NCBI GenBank assembly: GCA_024640955.1
Contig: JAHEDZ010000013.1
Span: 1-47,427, forward strand
Source: Oceanospirillaceae bacterium
Lineage (GTDB): Bacteria; Pseudomonadota; Gammaproteobacteria; Pseudomonadales; Balneatricaceae
Direction: 5' to 3'
DNA: 47,427 nucleotides
Positions 1 through 8,176 of this stretch are shown piece after piece. The notes beneath the pieces are model-generated. The model was given only the letters and a program-made list of their open reading frames with translations, did not search any database and was not told the DNA's origin. Both the position numbers and the translations under genes were made by a program. How positions within the stretch are numbered: position 1 is the stretch's first letter; each line of letters begins with the position of its first letter.

Positions 1-296
1 GGCGTATTATCGGGTGTTTTAACCTTCTGAGACACTTCACGGCTTACAGTCGCGATGAGTGATTCATTTCCACCATCATTGGAGTAACTCGAGTGCTCGG
101 ATGTGAATCGTTGTAACTCGCCAGACAAGGTAAAACCAAAGGCTTTACCGACAGCGCGCTCTAGTGCTGTCAACACCGCTTCGCCCCGGCTTCCTCCGGT
201 TCCGACAGCCTCTTTCGAGAGGGTCACCACCTCAGCGAAAGTAGGAGCAGAGATGAGAATCCAGACGAGCGCTAAAAATCTAAAAGTCGTCAACAT
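1..296 (-). CDS. Secreted protein, N-terminal part only (FlgT/LPP20-like, uncertain)
   Basis: A reading frame starts at the ATG at 294-296 and stays open to the window edge, so only about 98 residues are visible and the C-terminus is missing. It begins with a typical signal peptide (MLTTFRFLALVWILISAPTFA) followed by a region with the pattern G-x-G-x-x-R-x-E-A-x-x-x-A-L-x-x-A-V-G, which resembles the N-terminal part of FlgT/LPP20-type envelope proteins; this is a weak family call. The start overlaps the stop of the preceding minus-strand gene by 17 bases, so it is very likely the fourth gene of the lipoprotein operon. Function is not known. Confidence 0.7.
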   Translation of the reverse strand, partial: MLTTFRFLALVWILISAPTFAEVVTLSKEAVGTGGSRGEAVLTALERAVGKAFGFTLSGELQRFTSEHSSYSNDGGNESLIATVSREVSQKVKTPDNT

Positions 297-1635
297 TGTT
301 CTTCACCTTACTACCCGTCGATTGTGCTTCGCTTTGGACTGCTGGCTTAGACGGCTCAACGACTACTCGATCCGCTTTTCGGCCTGTGGCTAGGTTAATA
401 GCGTCCTCGGCTCGAGGTGACCAGTAGATGACAGCACCAACGACATTGGATTGAGCCGCCTCGTGGGGATAGGGCAAATCCCAGTGAATTGGGTCCGATA
501 GCCCTGTAAGACGAACTGAGCCCCGTGTGCGAAACTTCTCTGTGCTTCGTTCAATGATTTCAGAGATATCGCGCTCCACTTCAGATGTACCTTCGGAGTT
601 TTGGGTGACCTCGATATAGCTGTTAGCAAACTCTTCTTTCGATGTTTCGTTTCTAAAATTTGCCTGGCTATCGAGGAATAGAGTTAGCTGCTCAATTGCA
701 CCTGCCTCCGCCTGATTTAAAGCACTTCTGCGTTTACGCTCGTTGGCCTTCGGTTGCCCATTCTGAGGCACATAACCCCACTGGCCATAGCTTGCAAGCA
801 GTGGTAGTCCAGTCGTGTCATAAAGTTTTCGTATGCCCCACTCATAGACGATACTTTCATCGTCTATCTCTGCTTCGACCCTATTTTCAAAGGGCGATGT
901 GGCTGCGTTTGCACTGTTAGGCTTCATGCTCTGACCCTCAAGGATCGAAGCAATAAATTCACGGTTCTTTTCGGAATACACAGCGAGTATTGAGACTGCA
1001 GCTCGACCATCACAGTCAACGGCCTCGAAGGACTTGACTGGAATGATACCTGCTGCAGCTCCGAACGCCGATTTTGAAGAACTGCGTGTTATGGATGACC
1101 GGAATAGGTCCACACGCTTTTTCCGAGTGGCACCTTGAATGTCAGCCTCGGAAACACCTTCCTCCCGAAGTGCGTTATCAAGCTGCGCTTCGGTGAGGCG
1201 CAGGGCCTTGTCTCCGATGCGGAGCCATTCGTCACTAGCATCCTGATCACTGAATTTAAGATCTGCTGATGAGGGCTCTGCGTCGTACTTCTCTGTTAGG
1301 ATTTCGGCTTCGGTCTGTGTTCGTTTTCGCAAAATAAACTTTGCTTGAACATTTACTAGTGCCTTTGCGTAGGCAAAATCTCGAGACTTTGCAAAATCAG
1401 GATGTGAGACGCTCAACTCCGCTGATATCGCGTCACTACGCAGAGATACTAGCGAGCCGGCTTGCGCTCGTTGAGCAAGTGCTGCCCCAAATTGGGTTCG
1501 ATTGAATTCCCGCATGCTCTTTTCAATCATAGCGGCCGCACTCATCCCCTGTTGATCAGGGGTACAACTCTGTGCATAAGCGCCGCTTATGAATTGGGAT
1601 AGAACGAGAATCGTTACAGATACTTTTCTAAACAT
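280..1635 (-). CDS. Secreted protein of unknown function (DUF6844-like)
   Basis: A protein of about 451 residues with an N-terminal signal peptide (MFRKVSVTILVLSQFISGAYA, then Q-S-C). I chose the ATG at 1633-1635 because it begins the signal peptide; a GTG four codons upstream overlaps the lpoB-like stop and is possible. The mature part is charged and probably periplasmic, with few cysteines (one just after the cleavage site, one in the middle). It lies between an LpoB-like lipoprotein and a FlgT/LPP20-like gene. From memory, this neighbourhood (COG3014 lipoprotein, LpoB-like, DUF6844) recurs in marine gammaproteobacteria. No catalytic motif is visible, so I give no function. Confidence 0.8.
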   Translation of the reverse strand: MFRKVSVTILVLSQFISGAYAQSCTPDQQGMSAAAMIEKSMREFNRTQFGAALAQRAQAGSLVSLRSDAISAELSVSHPDFAKSRDFAYAKALVNVQAKFILRKRTQTEAEILTEKYDAEPSSADLKFSDQDASDEWLRIGDKALRLTEAQLDNALREEGVSEADIQGATRKKRVDLFRSSITRSSSKSAFGAAAGIIPVKSFEAVDCDGRAAVSILAVYSEKNREFIASILEGQSMKPNSANAATSPFENRVEAEIDDESIVYEWGIRKLYDTTGLPLLASYGQWGYVPQNGQPKANERKRRSALNQAEAGAIEQLTLFLDSQANFRNETSKEEFANSYIEVTQNSEGTSEVERDISEIIERSTEKFRTRGSVRLTGLSDPIHWDLPYPHEAAQSNVVGAVIYWSPRAEDAINLATGRKADRVVVEPSKPAVQSEAQSTGSKVKNNVDDF

Positions 1636-1640
1636 ATCAG

Positions 1641-2267
1641 TTACCACGCAAAGTTCTTGTTTGATCCGGTTTTATCTATCTCGATGTAGCTATCGAAAAG
1701 GACATAGCCGCGGACCTTGTCGACGACCTCTAGCATGAAGGCGTAGTTAAGTTGCTGCTTTTTCCTGTCCCCGGATTGGGTGGTATCGACGATAATGGAG
1801 CCCGTTAGATAGAGCTCAGGAGCTGCCAAGGTGCCGTCCTGAGCAACAGTAGACTGGTCAAATAGTTTGGAGTCCTGCAACTGGCGCTCTTCCAGCACAG
1901 CTTTAGTTTGGTCAGCACCCACAGCATTAGAGAAGCGGAATCTTCCAGATTGTCTCAATTTACGCTTAATCTGCGCAGTGAGTCTGCGAGTTTCAAAGTT
2001 GTTAAGCGTGTCGTTAACCACTTCATCGACGGCGATTACATACCTGCCACCGCCGGGCTTAATGGACTCAGGGGCCTCTAAAAACTGCTGGACTGCCTCA
2101 TTAGCGGCATAACCAATATCAACGCTGGTAATGCTGAACGACTCATACGCTTTTTTATCGCCCGTCGCGGAACCTGAAAGAGGGTTTGTAGAGACCACGG
2201 CTGGATTAGATACACAGCCACTAATGATCAGTACGGCAAGAATGGGAGTAACTTTAAGCAATTTCAT
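1641..2267 (-). CDS. LpoB-like outer-membrane lipoprotein
   Basis: A protein of 208 residues. The first 20 residues form a lipoprotein signal peptide ending in the lipobox I-S-G-C, so Cys18 is the predicted lipidated residue. The remainder resembles the LpoB/YcfM family: a long flexible linker, then the Y-V-I-A-V-D-E-V-x-N-D-T block, a region that dimerises or binds in CsgG/LpoB folds, and a C-terminal E-L-Y-L-T-G-S strand. In E. coli LpoB activates penicillin-binding protein 1b; whether this paralogue does so cannot be judged from sequence. The start has a good GAGGAT ribosome-binding site. It is 14 bases downstream of the COG3014-like gene and 5 before the next, consistent with one operon. 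Confidence 0.8.
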   Translation of the reverse strand: MKLLKVTPILAVLIISGCVSNPAVVSTNPLSGSATGDKKAYESFSITSVDIGYAANEAVQQFLEAPESIKPGGGRYVIAVDEVVNDTLNNFETRRLTAQIKRKLRQSGRFRFSNAVGADQTKAVLEERQLQDSKLFDQSTVAQDGTLAAPELYLTGSIIVDTTQSGDRKKQQLNYAFMLEVVDKVRGYVLFDSYIEIDKTGSNKNFAW

Positions 2268-2281
2268 GTTGAATCCTCAGT

Positions 2282-3757
2282 TTATTCTGCTGGTACCCAA
2301 TTGGTCGCAAGCTCCATAGCGGTTTCCCGTGCTGGGAGACGCTGGCTGAAGACTTTTACATCTCCGCCCACGGTCTGCTGACGAACATAGATCAATTGAT
2401 GCCCAGGTGTGTAGGGAGCTTTTGCGAGGTACTGGCCAGTGGAAGAAGTCAGTGTTAGTGGTACATTTTTACTTTTCTTCATCATCCCGATTTGGATGTG
2501 GTTAGGTAGGTTATTCCAGTGACGCGTATCTGCTTGTGTTAATGCTGCAGCAGTGCCCGCGACAGCAACCTTCATTAACAGACCTGCAAGAGGGTTGTCG
2601 CTTGTCTCTTCATCAATTGCCCGGTTCGCCGCGATTTGGGCAACGGTTTTGATTACGGCACTTGCTACCTCTTTTTTCACTTTGGCATCGTAGGACGATT
2701 GGAATTCTAAAGAGGCGAGTCGATTAAGGTCTGTCACCAGTACTGTCGAGCTCTGATTGTCGCCTTGTGCAATCGTAATGGAGTTATTGCTAGGGCTTCC
2801 TGGTACAAACTCTGGGAGGGCAACACCTGCGTAAAGAAGATCGTCTGAAACCAGAGCCAGCGGCAGATCAATTCGGAATTCATTGATTGACGGTCCCACA
2901 CCATCCTCATAGACGACGAACACATATTCATCTTTTAAATTTTTGAACGCTTGCTCTAGGTCACCAGCGAAGCGCCGTGATGAATCATCGGCAGCTCTGC
3001 TCTGCACAGAAGCGATAGCGTTTTTTGTTTTGTCACTTTTTCGATCTTGATCGGCTGAGGAGGTTTGCCGAAAAATCGCGTTGACCAAATCGCCAGACGG
3101 TGAACGGATCTGTGCAGCGTTAAGATTCGCCGGTAGGTTTCGAAGACCTTGCTCGAATTCTGATTCTGACGCTTGTTCTAGGGTGTTGTTTACGAGCTCA
3201 CGATCGTCAGAATCTTCAGGGTCGGTATCTGCGTCGCCGATAGAGCGAGTGTAGGCTTGAAGCTGAATTTCGGCATTGCTTTGGCGTTGCTCAAGGCGAT
3301 TGAAACTAACCCGCGCGGAATTCTCTTCGCCGAGCATCAGGCTGTTCATCGCAATGTAATAATCGAGCATCATCCCCTCATAGATGCGCCCTGTGTAATC
3401 AGCTAATGTGTCGTTCGTAACTGTTGTTCCAACGAATCGAAGCGCCTCTTCTGGCGTATCGATTGTATCCTCTTTCCACATCAGCTTTTCTGCCGCGGTG
3501 TTGAGCACGTCGTTACTCTCGGCCCACATTCCGGCGTCATGGAAGGCTTTGCCGACTACAAGGAGCTCGTGTAGGTTATCTTGATTGACCTTTATCGCCC
3601 CATCCTCGTCAAGATGATTCCGTGCTGTTCCTGTGTATCCGGCGACTGCGACTGATGCGTTGTTGTCTGTAACCGCTGGATTGGAGATGCATCCTGTCAG
3701 CGACATTAGACAAACGGCGAGAAGTGGGGTGGTGTAAACGTGATTTTTTTTTATCAT
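2282..3757 (-). CDS. COG3014-like lipoprotein of unknown function
   Basis: A 491-residue protein with a lipoprotein signal (lipobox L-T-G-C, predicted lipidated Cys23). Residues ~50-170 look helical and TPR-like (D-A-G-M-W-A-E-S-N-D-V-L, Y-I-A-M-N-S-L-M-L-G-E), and a glycine- and alanine-rich segment near residue 390-405 may pack against a membrane. The overall shape fits the uncharacterised COG3014 family, usually found beside LpoB-like proteins. It is the first gene of the minus-strand lipoprotein operon; AGAGG lies 10 bases before its ATG. A role in cell-surface or peptidoglycan maintenance is only inferred from the neighbours. Confidence 0.75.
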   Translation of the reverse strand: MIKKNHVYTTPLLAVCLMSLTGCISNPAVTDNNASVAVAGYTGTARNHLDEDGAIKVNQDNLHELLVVGKAFHDAGMWAESNDVLNTAAEKLMWKEDTIDTPEEALRFVGTTVTNDTLADYTGRIYEGMMLDYYIAMNSLMLGEENSARVSFNRLEQRQSNAEIQLQAYTRSIGDADTDPEDSDDRELVNNTLEQASESEFEQGLRNLPANLNAAQIRSPSGDLVNAIFRQTSSADQDRKSDKTKNAIASVQSRAADDSSRRFAGDLEQAFKNLKDEYVFVVYEDGVGPSINEFRIDLPLALVSDDLLYAGVALPEFVPGSPSNNSITIAQGDNQSSTVLVTDLNRLASLEFQSSYDAKVKKEVASAVIKTVAQIAANRAIDEETSDNPLAGLLMKVAVAGTAAALTQADTRHWNNLPNHIQIGMMKKSKNVPLTLTSSTGQYLAKAPYTPGHQLIYVRQQTVGGDVKVFSQRLPARETAMELATNWVPAE

Positions 3758-4101
3758 TTTCGAAAGCCTCTGGCCATAATGATCTAGTTTTGTAAACTTT
3801 CCATTTGGTGACCGTTACGCAAAATGTGACATTTAGATTGTTGCAGCAGCAATTTATTTGCATAAAAAGGAGTAGGAATGCTGTAAATCATTGGTTTTTT
3901 TTGCATAAATATTTTTGGCACATCGTTTTTATTTAACCATCTATTTTATTTTTGGATACTAATATAAACGAAAGGTCACTTGGGTTAGGACGAATACCTC
4001 CTCGAGAGTGCGGGCCGATCCTTGGAAAAAGAAAATAGACTAAACAGCATGAAAGCCGCTTTACGCTGAACCGCTAGCATCATTTTGAGAGGTAAGCGGG
4101 G
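3758..4101. other. AT-rich intergenic region upstream of the lipoprotein operon
   Basis: No convincing gene. The stretch from about 3840 to 3970 is strongly AT-rich with long T and A runs and two copies of TTTGCATAAA-like sequence (near 3855 and 3900). It must hold the promoter of the minus-strand lipoprotein operon, but I could not find a -35/-10 pair with acceptable spacing and do not assign one. Confidence 0.5.
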
Positions 4102-4109
4102 GTGAACAT

Positions 4110-4212
4110 GAGGCGGAATGATTCAAACGCCATCTGGGCATTTGACCAGTTCGGGCTTCGCAGGCTTTGCCTGCTCGGTGCCAACTCCTCCTATTCGTCG
4201 GAGTTGGTCGAA
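4110..4212 (-). repeat. Hairpin repeat unit A (with tRNA-Phe T-arm remnant)
   Basis: Bases 4110-4119 equal ten bases of the tRNA-Phe T-arm (4537-4546). They are followed by 88 bases of inserted sequence and then TCGAA at 4208-4212, the sequence that directly follows in the intact tRNA. The insert contains a 6-bp perfect hairpin at 4160-4174 and an 8-bp perfect one at 4181-4207. Just outside the unit are two more perfect hairpins, 4260-4273 and 4276-4298. Shares with unit B the frame TGCTC ... CCAA-stem-TTGGTCGAA (TTGGTCGAA at 4204-4212 and 4446-4454). No protein-coding function is supported. Confidence 0.6.
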
Positions 4213-4323
4213 TCGATGATGATTCTACTCGGGCTATCCTGCCTTCGCCGTTTCGCGGCCGGACTAAAGTCCGATCAAATTCGTTTCAGACGAATTTGTC
4301 ATCCAAGCGCACGGAGCACAAAC

Positions 4324-4354
4324 AAAAAAGCCGCACATAAATGCGCGGCTATTT
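4324..4354 (-). terminator. Second copy of the tRNA-Phe terminator (degenerate)
   Basis: GCCGC at 4330-4334 pairs with GCGGC at 4345-4349; the A-run to the left becomes a T-run on the minus strand. It resembles the terminator at 4494-4525 in stem and position (both begin four to nine bases after a CCA end), suggesting duplication of a tRNA 3' end together with its terminator. Confidence 0.6.
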
Positions 4355-4358
4355 CGTT

Positions 4359-4460
4359 TGGTGCCTCGAGGCGGAATGCTTGTCTCATCCTGAGACTCGG
4401 CCCTTCGGGCCCAGCCTTCGGCTGCTCCAATTTGTTCCAGACAAATTGGTCGAACCACCG
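4359..4460 (-). pseudogene. Interrupted partial copy of the tRNA-Phe 3' half (repeat unit B)
   Basis: Bases 4359-4377 are identical to the last 19 bases (with CCA) of the intact tRNA-Phe at 4528-4546. The match then stops for 72 bases and resumes at 4450-4460, identical to 4546-4556. The 72-base insert therefore sits in what would be the T-loop, with one T duplicated. The insert is almost entirely perfect hairpins: 4382-4396 (6 bp), 4399-4411 (5 bp), 4413-4423 (4 bp) and 4427-4449 (9 bp). Nothing recognisable of the anticodon or D arms remains, so it cannot give a functional tRNA. Confidence 0.7.
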
Positions 4461-4493
4461 GGTCGCTGGTCTCAACCGCTTCAAAACTCCATC

Positions 4494-4525
4494 AAAAAAG
4501 CCGCACTAGTTAGCGCGGCTTTTTT
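4494..4525 (-). terminator. Rho-independent terminator of tRNA-Phe
   Basis: Hairpin GCCGC (4500-4504) / GCGGC (4515-4519) with additional inner pairs, flanked by A6 and T6 so that it could work on both strands. It begins three bases past the CCA end of tRNA-Phe on the minus strand. Confidence 0.85.
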
Positions 4526-4527
4526 AA

Positions 4528-4603
4528 TGGTGCCTCGAGGCGGAATCGAACCACCGACACGAGGATTTTCAATCCTCTGCTCTACCAACTGAGCTATCGA
4601 GGC
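4528..4603 (-). tRNA. tRNA-Phe (anticodon GAA)
   Basis: A 76-base cloverleaf on the minus strand: acceptor stem GCCTCGA/TCGAGGC, D-arm AGCTCAGTTGGTAGAGC, anticodon loop TTGAAAA with GAA, T-arm with GGTTCGATTCC, and an encoded CCA end (4528-4530). It has its own promoter at 4620-4648 and a terminator just after it. The location beside yggX-mutY is the same as I recall in Pseudomonas. Confidence 0.97.
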
Positions 4604-4619
4604 AACTCAGGAGGCGCGT

Positions 4620-4648
4620 ATTAAACCGAGATTGGATTGGGCTGTCAA
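4620..4648 (-). promoter_or_regulatory. Promoter of tRNA-Phe
   Basis: On the minus strand, a perfect -35 TTGACA (4643-4648), a 17-base spacer, and -10 TTTAAT (4620-4625), followed by a GC-rich discriminator ACGCGCC typical of stringently controlled stable-RNA promoters. It lies between the yggX stop and the tRNA. Confidence 0.85.
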
Positions 4649-4667
4649 CAGCTAAACCGCAAATCTC

Positions 4668-4940
4668 TTACTTGCTCGGTGGAACGTAACCTTCGGCCTG
4701 TGCGAAATCCTCACCGGAGAGGAATTTCTGCATCTCTTCTTGCAGAAACTTGCGGCTAGCCGGGTCCATCAAGCTGAGGTGTTTTTCGTTGATGAGCATG
4801 GTTTGGTGGTCGGTCCACTCCTGCCAGGCCTTCTTCGATACGTTATCATAGATGTCTTGACCGATTGGGCCGGGGTAGGGGGCGCGCTCGAGGCCTTCGA
4901 GTTCCTCTTTGAACTTTTTACAAAAAACGGTACGGCTCAT
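4668..4940 (-). CDS. yggX: YggX family Fe(II)-trafficking protein
   Basis: A 90-residue protein (family length about 90) beginning M-S-R-T-V-F-C-K-K, with the conserved Cys7, and containing the family blocks P-Y-P-G-P-I-G, W-Q-E-W and Y-V-P-P. YggX proteins protect Fe-S clusters from oxidative damage and take part in iron supply, and the usual partner in the genome is MutY, itself a Fe-S enzyme, directly upstream here with a one-base gap. Cytoplasmic. Probably co-transcribed with mutY. Confidence 0.95.
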   Translation of the reverse strand: MSRTVFCKKFKEELEGLERAPYPGPIGQDIYDNVSKKAWQEWTDHQTMLINEKHLSLMDPASRKFLQEEMQKFLSGEDFAQAEGYVPPSK

Positions 4941-4941
4941 T

Positions 4942-5994
4942 TTAATCTCCAGTGTCGAGCTTGTTCAGATTGGCTAGCAGGCGTTTTACCGGAGCTGCTA
5001 AGCCGATCTCTGTGGGTTGGTCGCTGTTATACCAAAGCGAAGCCCGCTCTTCCATTAACGTAGCAAAATCGAGATCGGATGCATCTACGAGAATTGGAGT
5101 GATGTCCAAGTGATAGTGCGAGAAGGTGTGACGCACCGGTGCGAGTGGTTTTACTCGGTCTGTGTTCAACTGCCAACCCAAGGGTAAATCGCGTAAGTCC
5201 GGCGTTTCCGGAAAGCTGTACAGCCCGCCCCAGATGCCCGTAGGTGGACGCTGTTGTAGCAACACCTCGGAGCCGCGGCGCACTATCAGCATCAGCGTCT
5301 GTTTTTCGGGTAGTACTTTTTTCGGCCTTGGATGGGGCAGTTCTTTGACTCGATCCTGTGCGAGCGCCTGACACTGTTCATGTAGCGGGCATCGCTCGCA
5401 TTCAGGTTTGCTACGTGTACAGAGCGTGGCACCGAGATCCATCATGGCCTGGGTGTAGTCAGCGAAGCGCTCAGAGGGAGTCAATGCCTCAGCCAGTGCC
5501 CAGAGCTCCTTTTGCACAGCAGTGGTACCCGACCAGCCTTCGATAGCTGCAAATCTAGCTAGAACACGTTTGACGTTGCCATCTAGGATCGCAGCTCTGC
5601 GCCCGCCTGCAATTGAGGCTATGGCGCCAGCGGTGGAACGACCGATTCCGGGGAGGGTCTCTAGCTGCTCAGGATCGGTAGGAAATAGACCGCCAAAGTC
5701 CGAAACGACGCATTGTGCGGCTTTGTGCAGATTTCGTGCTCGGGCGTAGTAGCCAAGCCCCGTCCACAGGTGTAACACCTCGTCAATCGGTGCTTGAGCA
5801 AGCTCGGAAACAGTTGGGAAGCGCTCCATGAAGCGCAGGTAGTATGGAATAACGGTAGCTACCTGCGTCTGCTGCAGCATGATCTCAGAAACCCAGGTGT
5901 TGTAGGCGCTCTTGTGCTGTTGCCAAGGAAGGTGTTTGCGGCCATGCTGATCGAACCAACTCAGCACGGCCGCACTAAAATCAAACTCACGCAT
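4942..5994 (-). CDS. mutY: A/G-specific adenine glycosylase MutY
   Basis: Removes adenine mispaired with 8-oxoguanine. With the ATG at 5992-5994 the protein has 350 residues and key residues fall exactly at the E. coli numbers: Glu37 (S-E-I-M-L-Q-Q-T), Asp138 (L-D-G-N-V-K-R-V-L) and the [4Fe-4S] cysteines 192, 199, 202 and 208 (C-x6-C-x2-C-x5-C). A helix-hairpin-helix [10 protein letters not shown] lies at about 114-123. The C-terminal third (from ~225) is the NUDIX-like domain that recognises 8-oxoG, with [13 protein letters not shown] four codons upstream is less likely. AGGAG is 13 bases before the ATG. Between asmA and yggX. Confidence 0.96.
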   Translation of the reverse strand: MREFDFSAAVLSWFDQHGRKHLPWQQHKSAYNTWVSEIMLQQTQVATVIPYYLRFMERFPTVSELAQAPIDEVLHLWTGLGYYARARNLHKAAQCVVSDFGGLFPTDPEQLETLPGIGRSTAGAIASIAGGRRAAILDGNVKRVLARFAAIEGWSGTTAVQKELWALAEALTPSERFADYTQAMMDLGATLCTRSKPECERCPLHEQCQALAQDRVKELPHPRPKKVLPEKQTLMLIVRRGSEVLLQQRPPTGIWGGLYSFPETPDLRDLPLGWQLNTDRVKPLAPVRHTFSHYHLDITPILVDASDLDFATLMEERASLWYNSDQPTEIGLAAPVKRLLANLNKLDTGD

Positions 5995-6010
5995 TCGGGG
6001 TGGCAAACTC

Positions 6011-8176
6011 CTAGTTGCCGAACAGCCCTTTCAAGAGTGAACCCGCTTCACCTTTGAGTTTGTCGCCAACGTTATCCTGCAACTTCTCCTGCAGCTTCTC
6101 TTTGGCTTGCTGTTCGATTTCAGCTTTTTTCTTGTCGATCTGGGCCTGTGCTTTGGCACCGATCGCCCTCTTGATCACTTCGCCAACAAAGCTCGTGTCC
6201 AGAGCACAGAGTTTAACAGGGTCGGTATCAAAATTACCCTTGCAGTTCACAGGGATACGCACGCCTTTGAGCGCCGGGTTGATACCACAACTCTGCTGAA
6301 ACAGATCATCGGTGAGAGATAACCCCAGGTTGTAGTCGAACGCTTGCTGCGGCAGATCGATCTTACCTTTGGCATCCAGCAGCGCAGCATCCAGGCCGGC
6401 TGTGGTGCTTTGGTTGGTAACGACGCCATTTTTGATGGTGTAGCCTGATTTCAGGTCGGCGATCGGCGTGGCGCGATCCACCTGATCGGGATTAAAACCC
6501 AGCGATGTTATGTTCTCGATCTTTTGACACAACTCTTGTGCCATATCGATCCCTTCGATGATTCCCTCTTCGGCAGAGAGGTTGAGATCGCCATTGAGGC
6601 CGTTGATGATCGAGTGCAGAGAGTTGCCCTGAGTGGTCAGCGCAGCGTTGAGGTTGGCATTGGCCTTAACGGGAATCTCCTCCATTGCCAGAGCCATCAG
6701 TTGCTCAACCTTAATGCCCGTGAACTTCGGCTTGATCGCTATCTTAGCAGGCGTGTCACGCGCATCCAGTGCTCCACTAATATCCGCGGCGCCACCAAAG
6801 GCTTGTGCCGTCAGTTGCTTCAGTCGAATATCGCCGGCTTTGGCGCTTAGATCGAGATTGAGATTGTCGATACTGTTCCCTTGATAGATCGCTTTTCCGA
6901 CCGCTAATTTCAGGTCTGCGTTGAGGGCTTTAAGTGGCTCCGCATCAAAGAGCGGCTCCTTTGACCAGCCCTTCTGCGCAGGAGCTGCCTCTCCAGAGGC
7001 TTCAGTCTCGCGAGACGGCGCCATGTATGTATCCAGATTAATCTGATCAAGATTCAGGTTTGCCGCCAGTGCACCACTCTCAATATTCAAGGCGAGTAGG
7101 CCGGTGATCTGAGTCTGATCCAGAGTCAGCGCGATATCCTGCAACTGTACGCTGCTAGCACTACCACCCAGTTTAAACTTGGCTGCGGCACTACTCAGAG
7201 CGCCCTCACCAAGAGTAGGCAGTTCAGCACCAAAACGCGCTGCCAACGCCCGCGGTTCGAACTGCGCAACATTGATATCACCCTGCAATGTCTGGGTTGT
7301 GAAGTCTGTAAGTGCTAACTTCCCGCTAATGTCCAGATCAGTAAGGCTCAGCTTAAGATTGTCGAGATTGATACGTTGCTCTTGTTGATTCAGACGAAGA
7401 TCGGAGCTCAGATCAACGACTAAAGCCTGTGACAAACCCGCTTGCTTGATCGATAGTTTCGACACCAAATTGCGCAGCTCGATGACTCCTTGTTGCATAT
7501 TCAGACTCAGCTGCGTGCTCAGCTCCATCCCCATCTGGGTAGTCAGTTCACCCGAGTCAGTCTGCGTTAGCGAACCGGTGAAGTTGATTGGAAATGCTTG
7601 ATCTAGCGAGACCGCGTTGGCACTCAGATTGAGCTCTGCCAGTTCGATTTTGCGCGTCCATATCTGATCCTCAAAGCTAACTTTGGCGTTGCTCAGGCTG
7701 ATGCTATTGATCGCCAGCTGCAACTCACCGCCATGCTCACCGCGACCAGAATCTCCATCCTTAGGCTCTAGCTCAGCAGCAGTTTGTGTGCCGGTCACCC
7801 AGTTCTCGTTGCCCTTAGCATCACGCACCAGATTGAGCTCGAGCCCATCTACCAAAATGCTATCCAGTTGAACGGAGCCGCCCAGCAGCGCCGGGATATT
7901 CAACGCCGCTCCAGCACTTGCAAGAGTCGCTAACTGCGGTTGCCCCGGATAGTTCACGCTAAGCTGCTTCAACTCCAGCCCCAGCCAAGGGTAGAACGAC
8001 CAACCAATATCCCCATTGATCTTTAATTCCACCCCGCCATCCAGCAGCGCCCGCTCCTCAATTTGAGCGCGGTAGTCATTGGGGTTAAAGAAAAACATCA
8101 GATAAGCCGCCAGTGCCGCCGTGACACCGACGACTAAAAACACCAACCAGCCAACAAGCTTAAGCAGAATCCGCAT
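6011..8176 (-). CDS. asmA: AsmA family inner-membrane-anchored protein
   Basis: 721 residues from the ATG at 8174-8176. I chose this start because AAAGGA is well placed before it and the protein then begins with the family's N-terminal transmembrane helix (residues ~5-27, M-R-I-L-L-K-L-V-G-W-L-V-F-L-V). The longer open frame adds 69 residues with no such logic. The rest is the long periplasmic AsmA body of repeated beta-strand segments (many L-N-L-D-x-L, I-x-G-x-L-A-L motifs) and ends with a helical K-A-E-I-E-Q-Q tail. AsmA-like proteins affect outer-membrane lipid or protein assembly; the family is now linked to lipid transport across the envelope. Confidence 0.9.
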   Translation of the reverse strand: MRILLKLVGWLVFLVVGVTAALAAYLMFFFNPNDYRAQIEERALLDGGVELKINGDIGWSFYPWLGLELKQLSVNYPGQPQLATLASAGAALNIPALLGGSVQLDSILVDGLELNLVRDAKGNENWVTGTQTAAELEPKDGDSGRGEHGGELQLAINSISLSNAKVSFEDQIWTRKIELAELNLSANAVSLDQAFPINFTGSLTQTDSGELTTQMGMELSTQLSLNMQQGVIELRNLVSKLSIKQAGLSQALVVDLSSDLRLNQQEQRINLDNLKLSLTDLDISGKLALTDFTTQTLQGDINVAQFEPRALAARFGAELPTLGEGALSSAAAKFKLGGSASSVQLQDIALTLDQTQITGLLALNIESGALAANLNLDQINLDTYMAPSRETEASGEAAPAQKGWSKEPLFDAEPLKALNADLKLAVGKAIYQGNSIDNLNLDLSAKAGDIRLKQLTAQAFGGAADISGALDARDTPAKIAIKPKFTGIKVEQLMALAMEEIPVKANANLNAALTTQGNSLHSIINGLNGDLNLSAEEGIIEGIDMAQELCQKIENITSLGFNPDQVDRATPIADLKSGYTIKNGVVTNQSTTAGLDAALLDAKGKIDLPQQAFDYNLGLSLTDDLFQQSCGINPALKGVRIPVNCKGNFDTDPVKLCALDTSFVGEVIKRAIGAKAQAQIDKKKAEIEQQAKEKLQEKLQDNVGDKLKGEAGSLLKGLFGN

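Noticed and set aside
103-393. 96-codon plus-strand frame at the left end
   Set aside because: Antisense to two overlapping secreted-protein genes with better evidence (signal peptides and stop/start overlap).
3758-3890. Pho box or Fur box upstream of the lipoprotein operon
   Set aside because: ATGTCAC followed by TGCGTAAC is out of phase with the 11-base repeat, and no 19-base palindrome of the Fur type was found.
4110-4500. CRISPR array
   Set aside because: Units are not evenly spaced and the conserved parts are tRNA fragments; each hairpin has a different stem. No cas gene is near.
4102-4592. Open frames of 60-135 codons on both strands over the tRNA-Phe/hairpin region
   Set aside because: They lie across an intact tRNA and inverted repeats; none has a ribosome-binding site and their composition follows the hairpins. 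Frames antisense to tRNA genes are a known annotation artefact.
4359-4604. Integrated element (attL/attR at the tRNA-Phe 3' end)
   Set aside because: A 19-base repeat of a tRNA 3' end is what an integrase leaves, but only about 150 bases lie between the copies and no integrase gene is present in the window.
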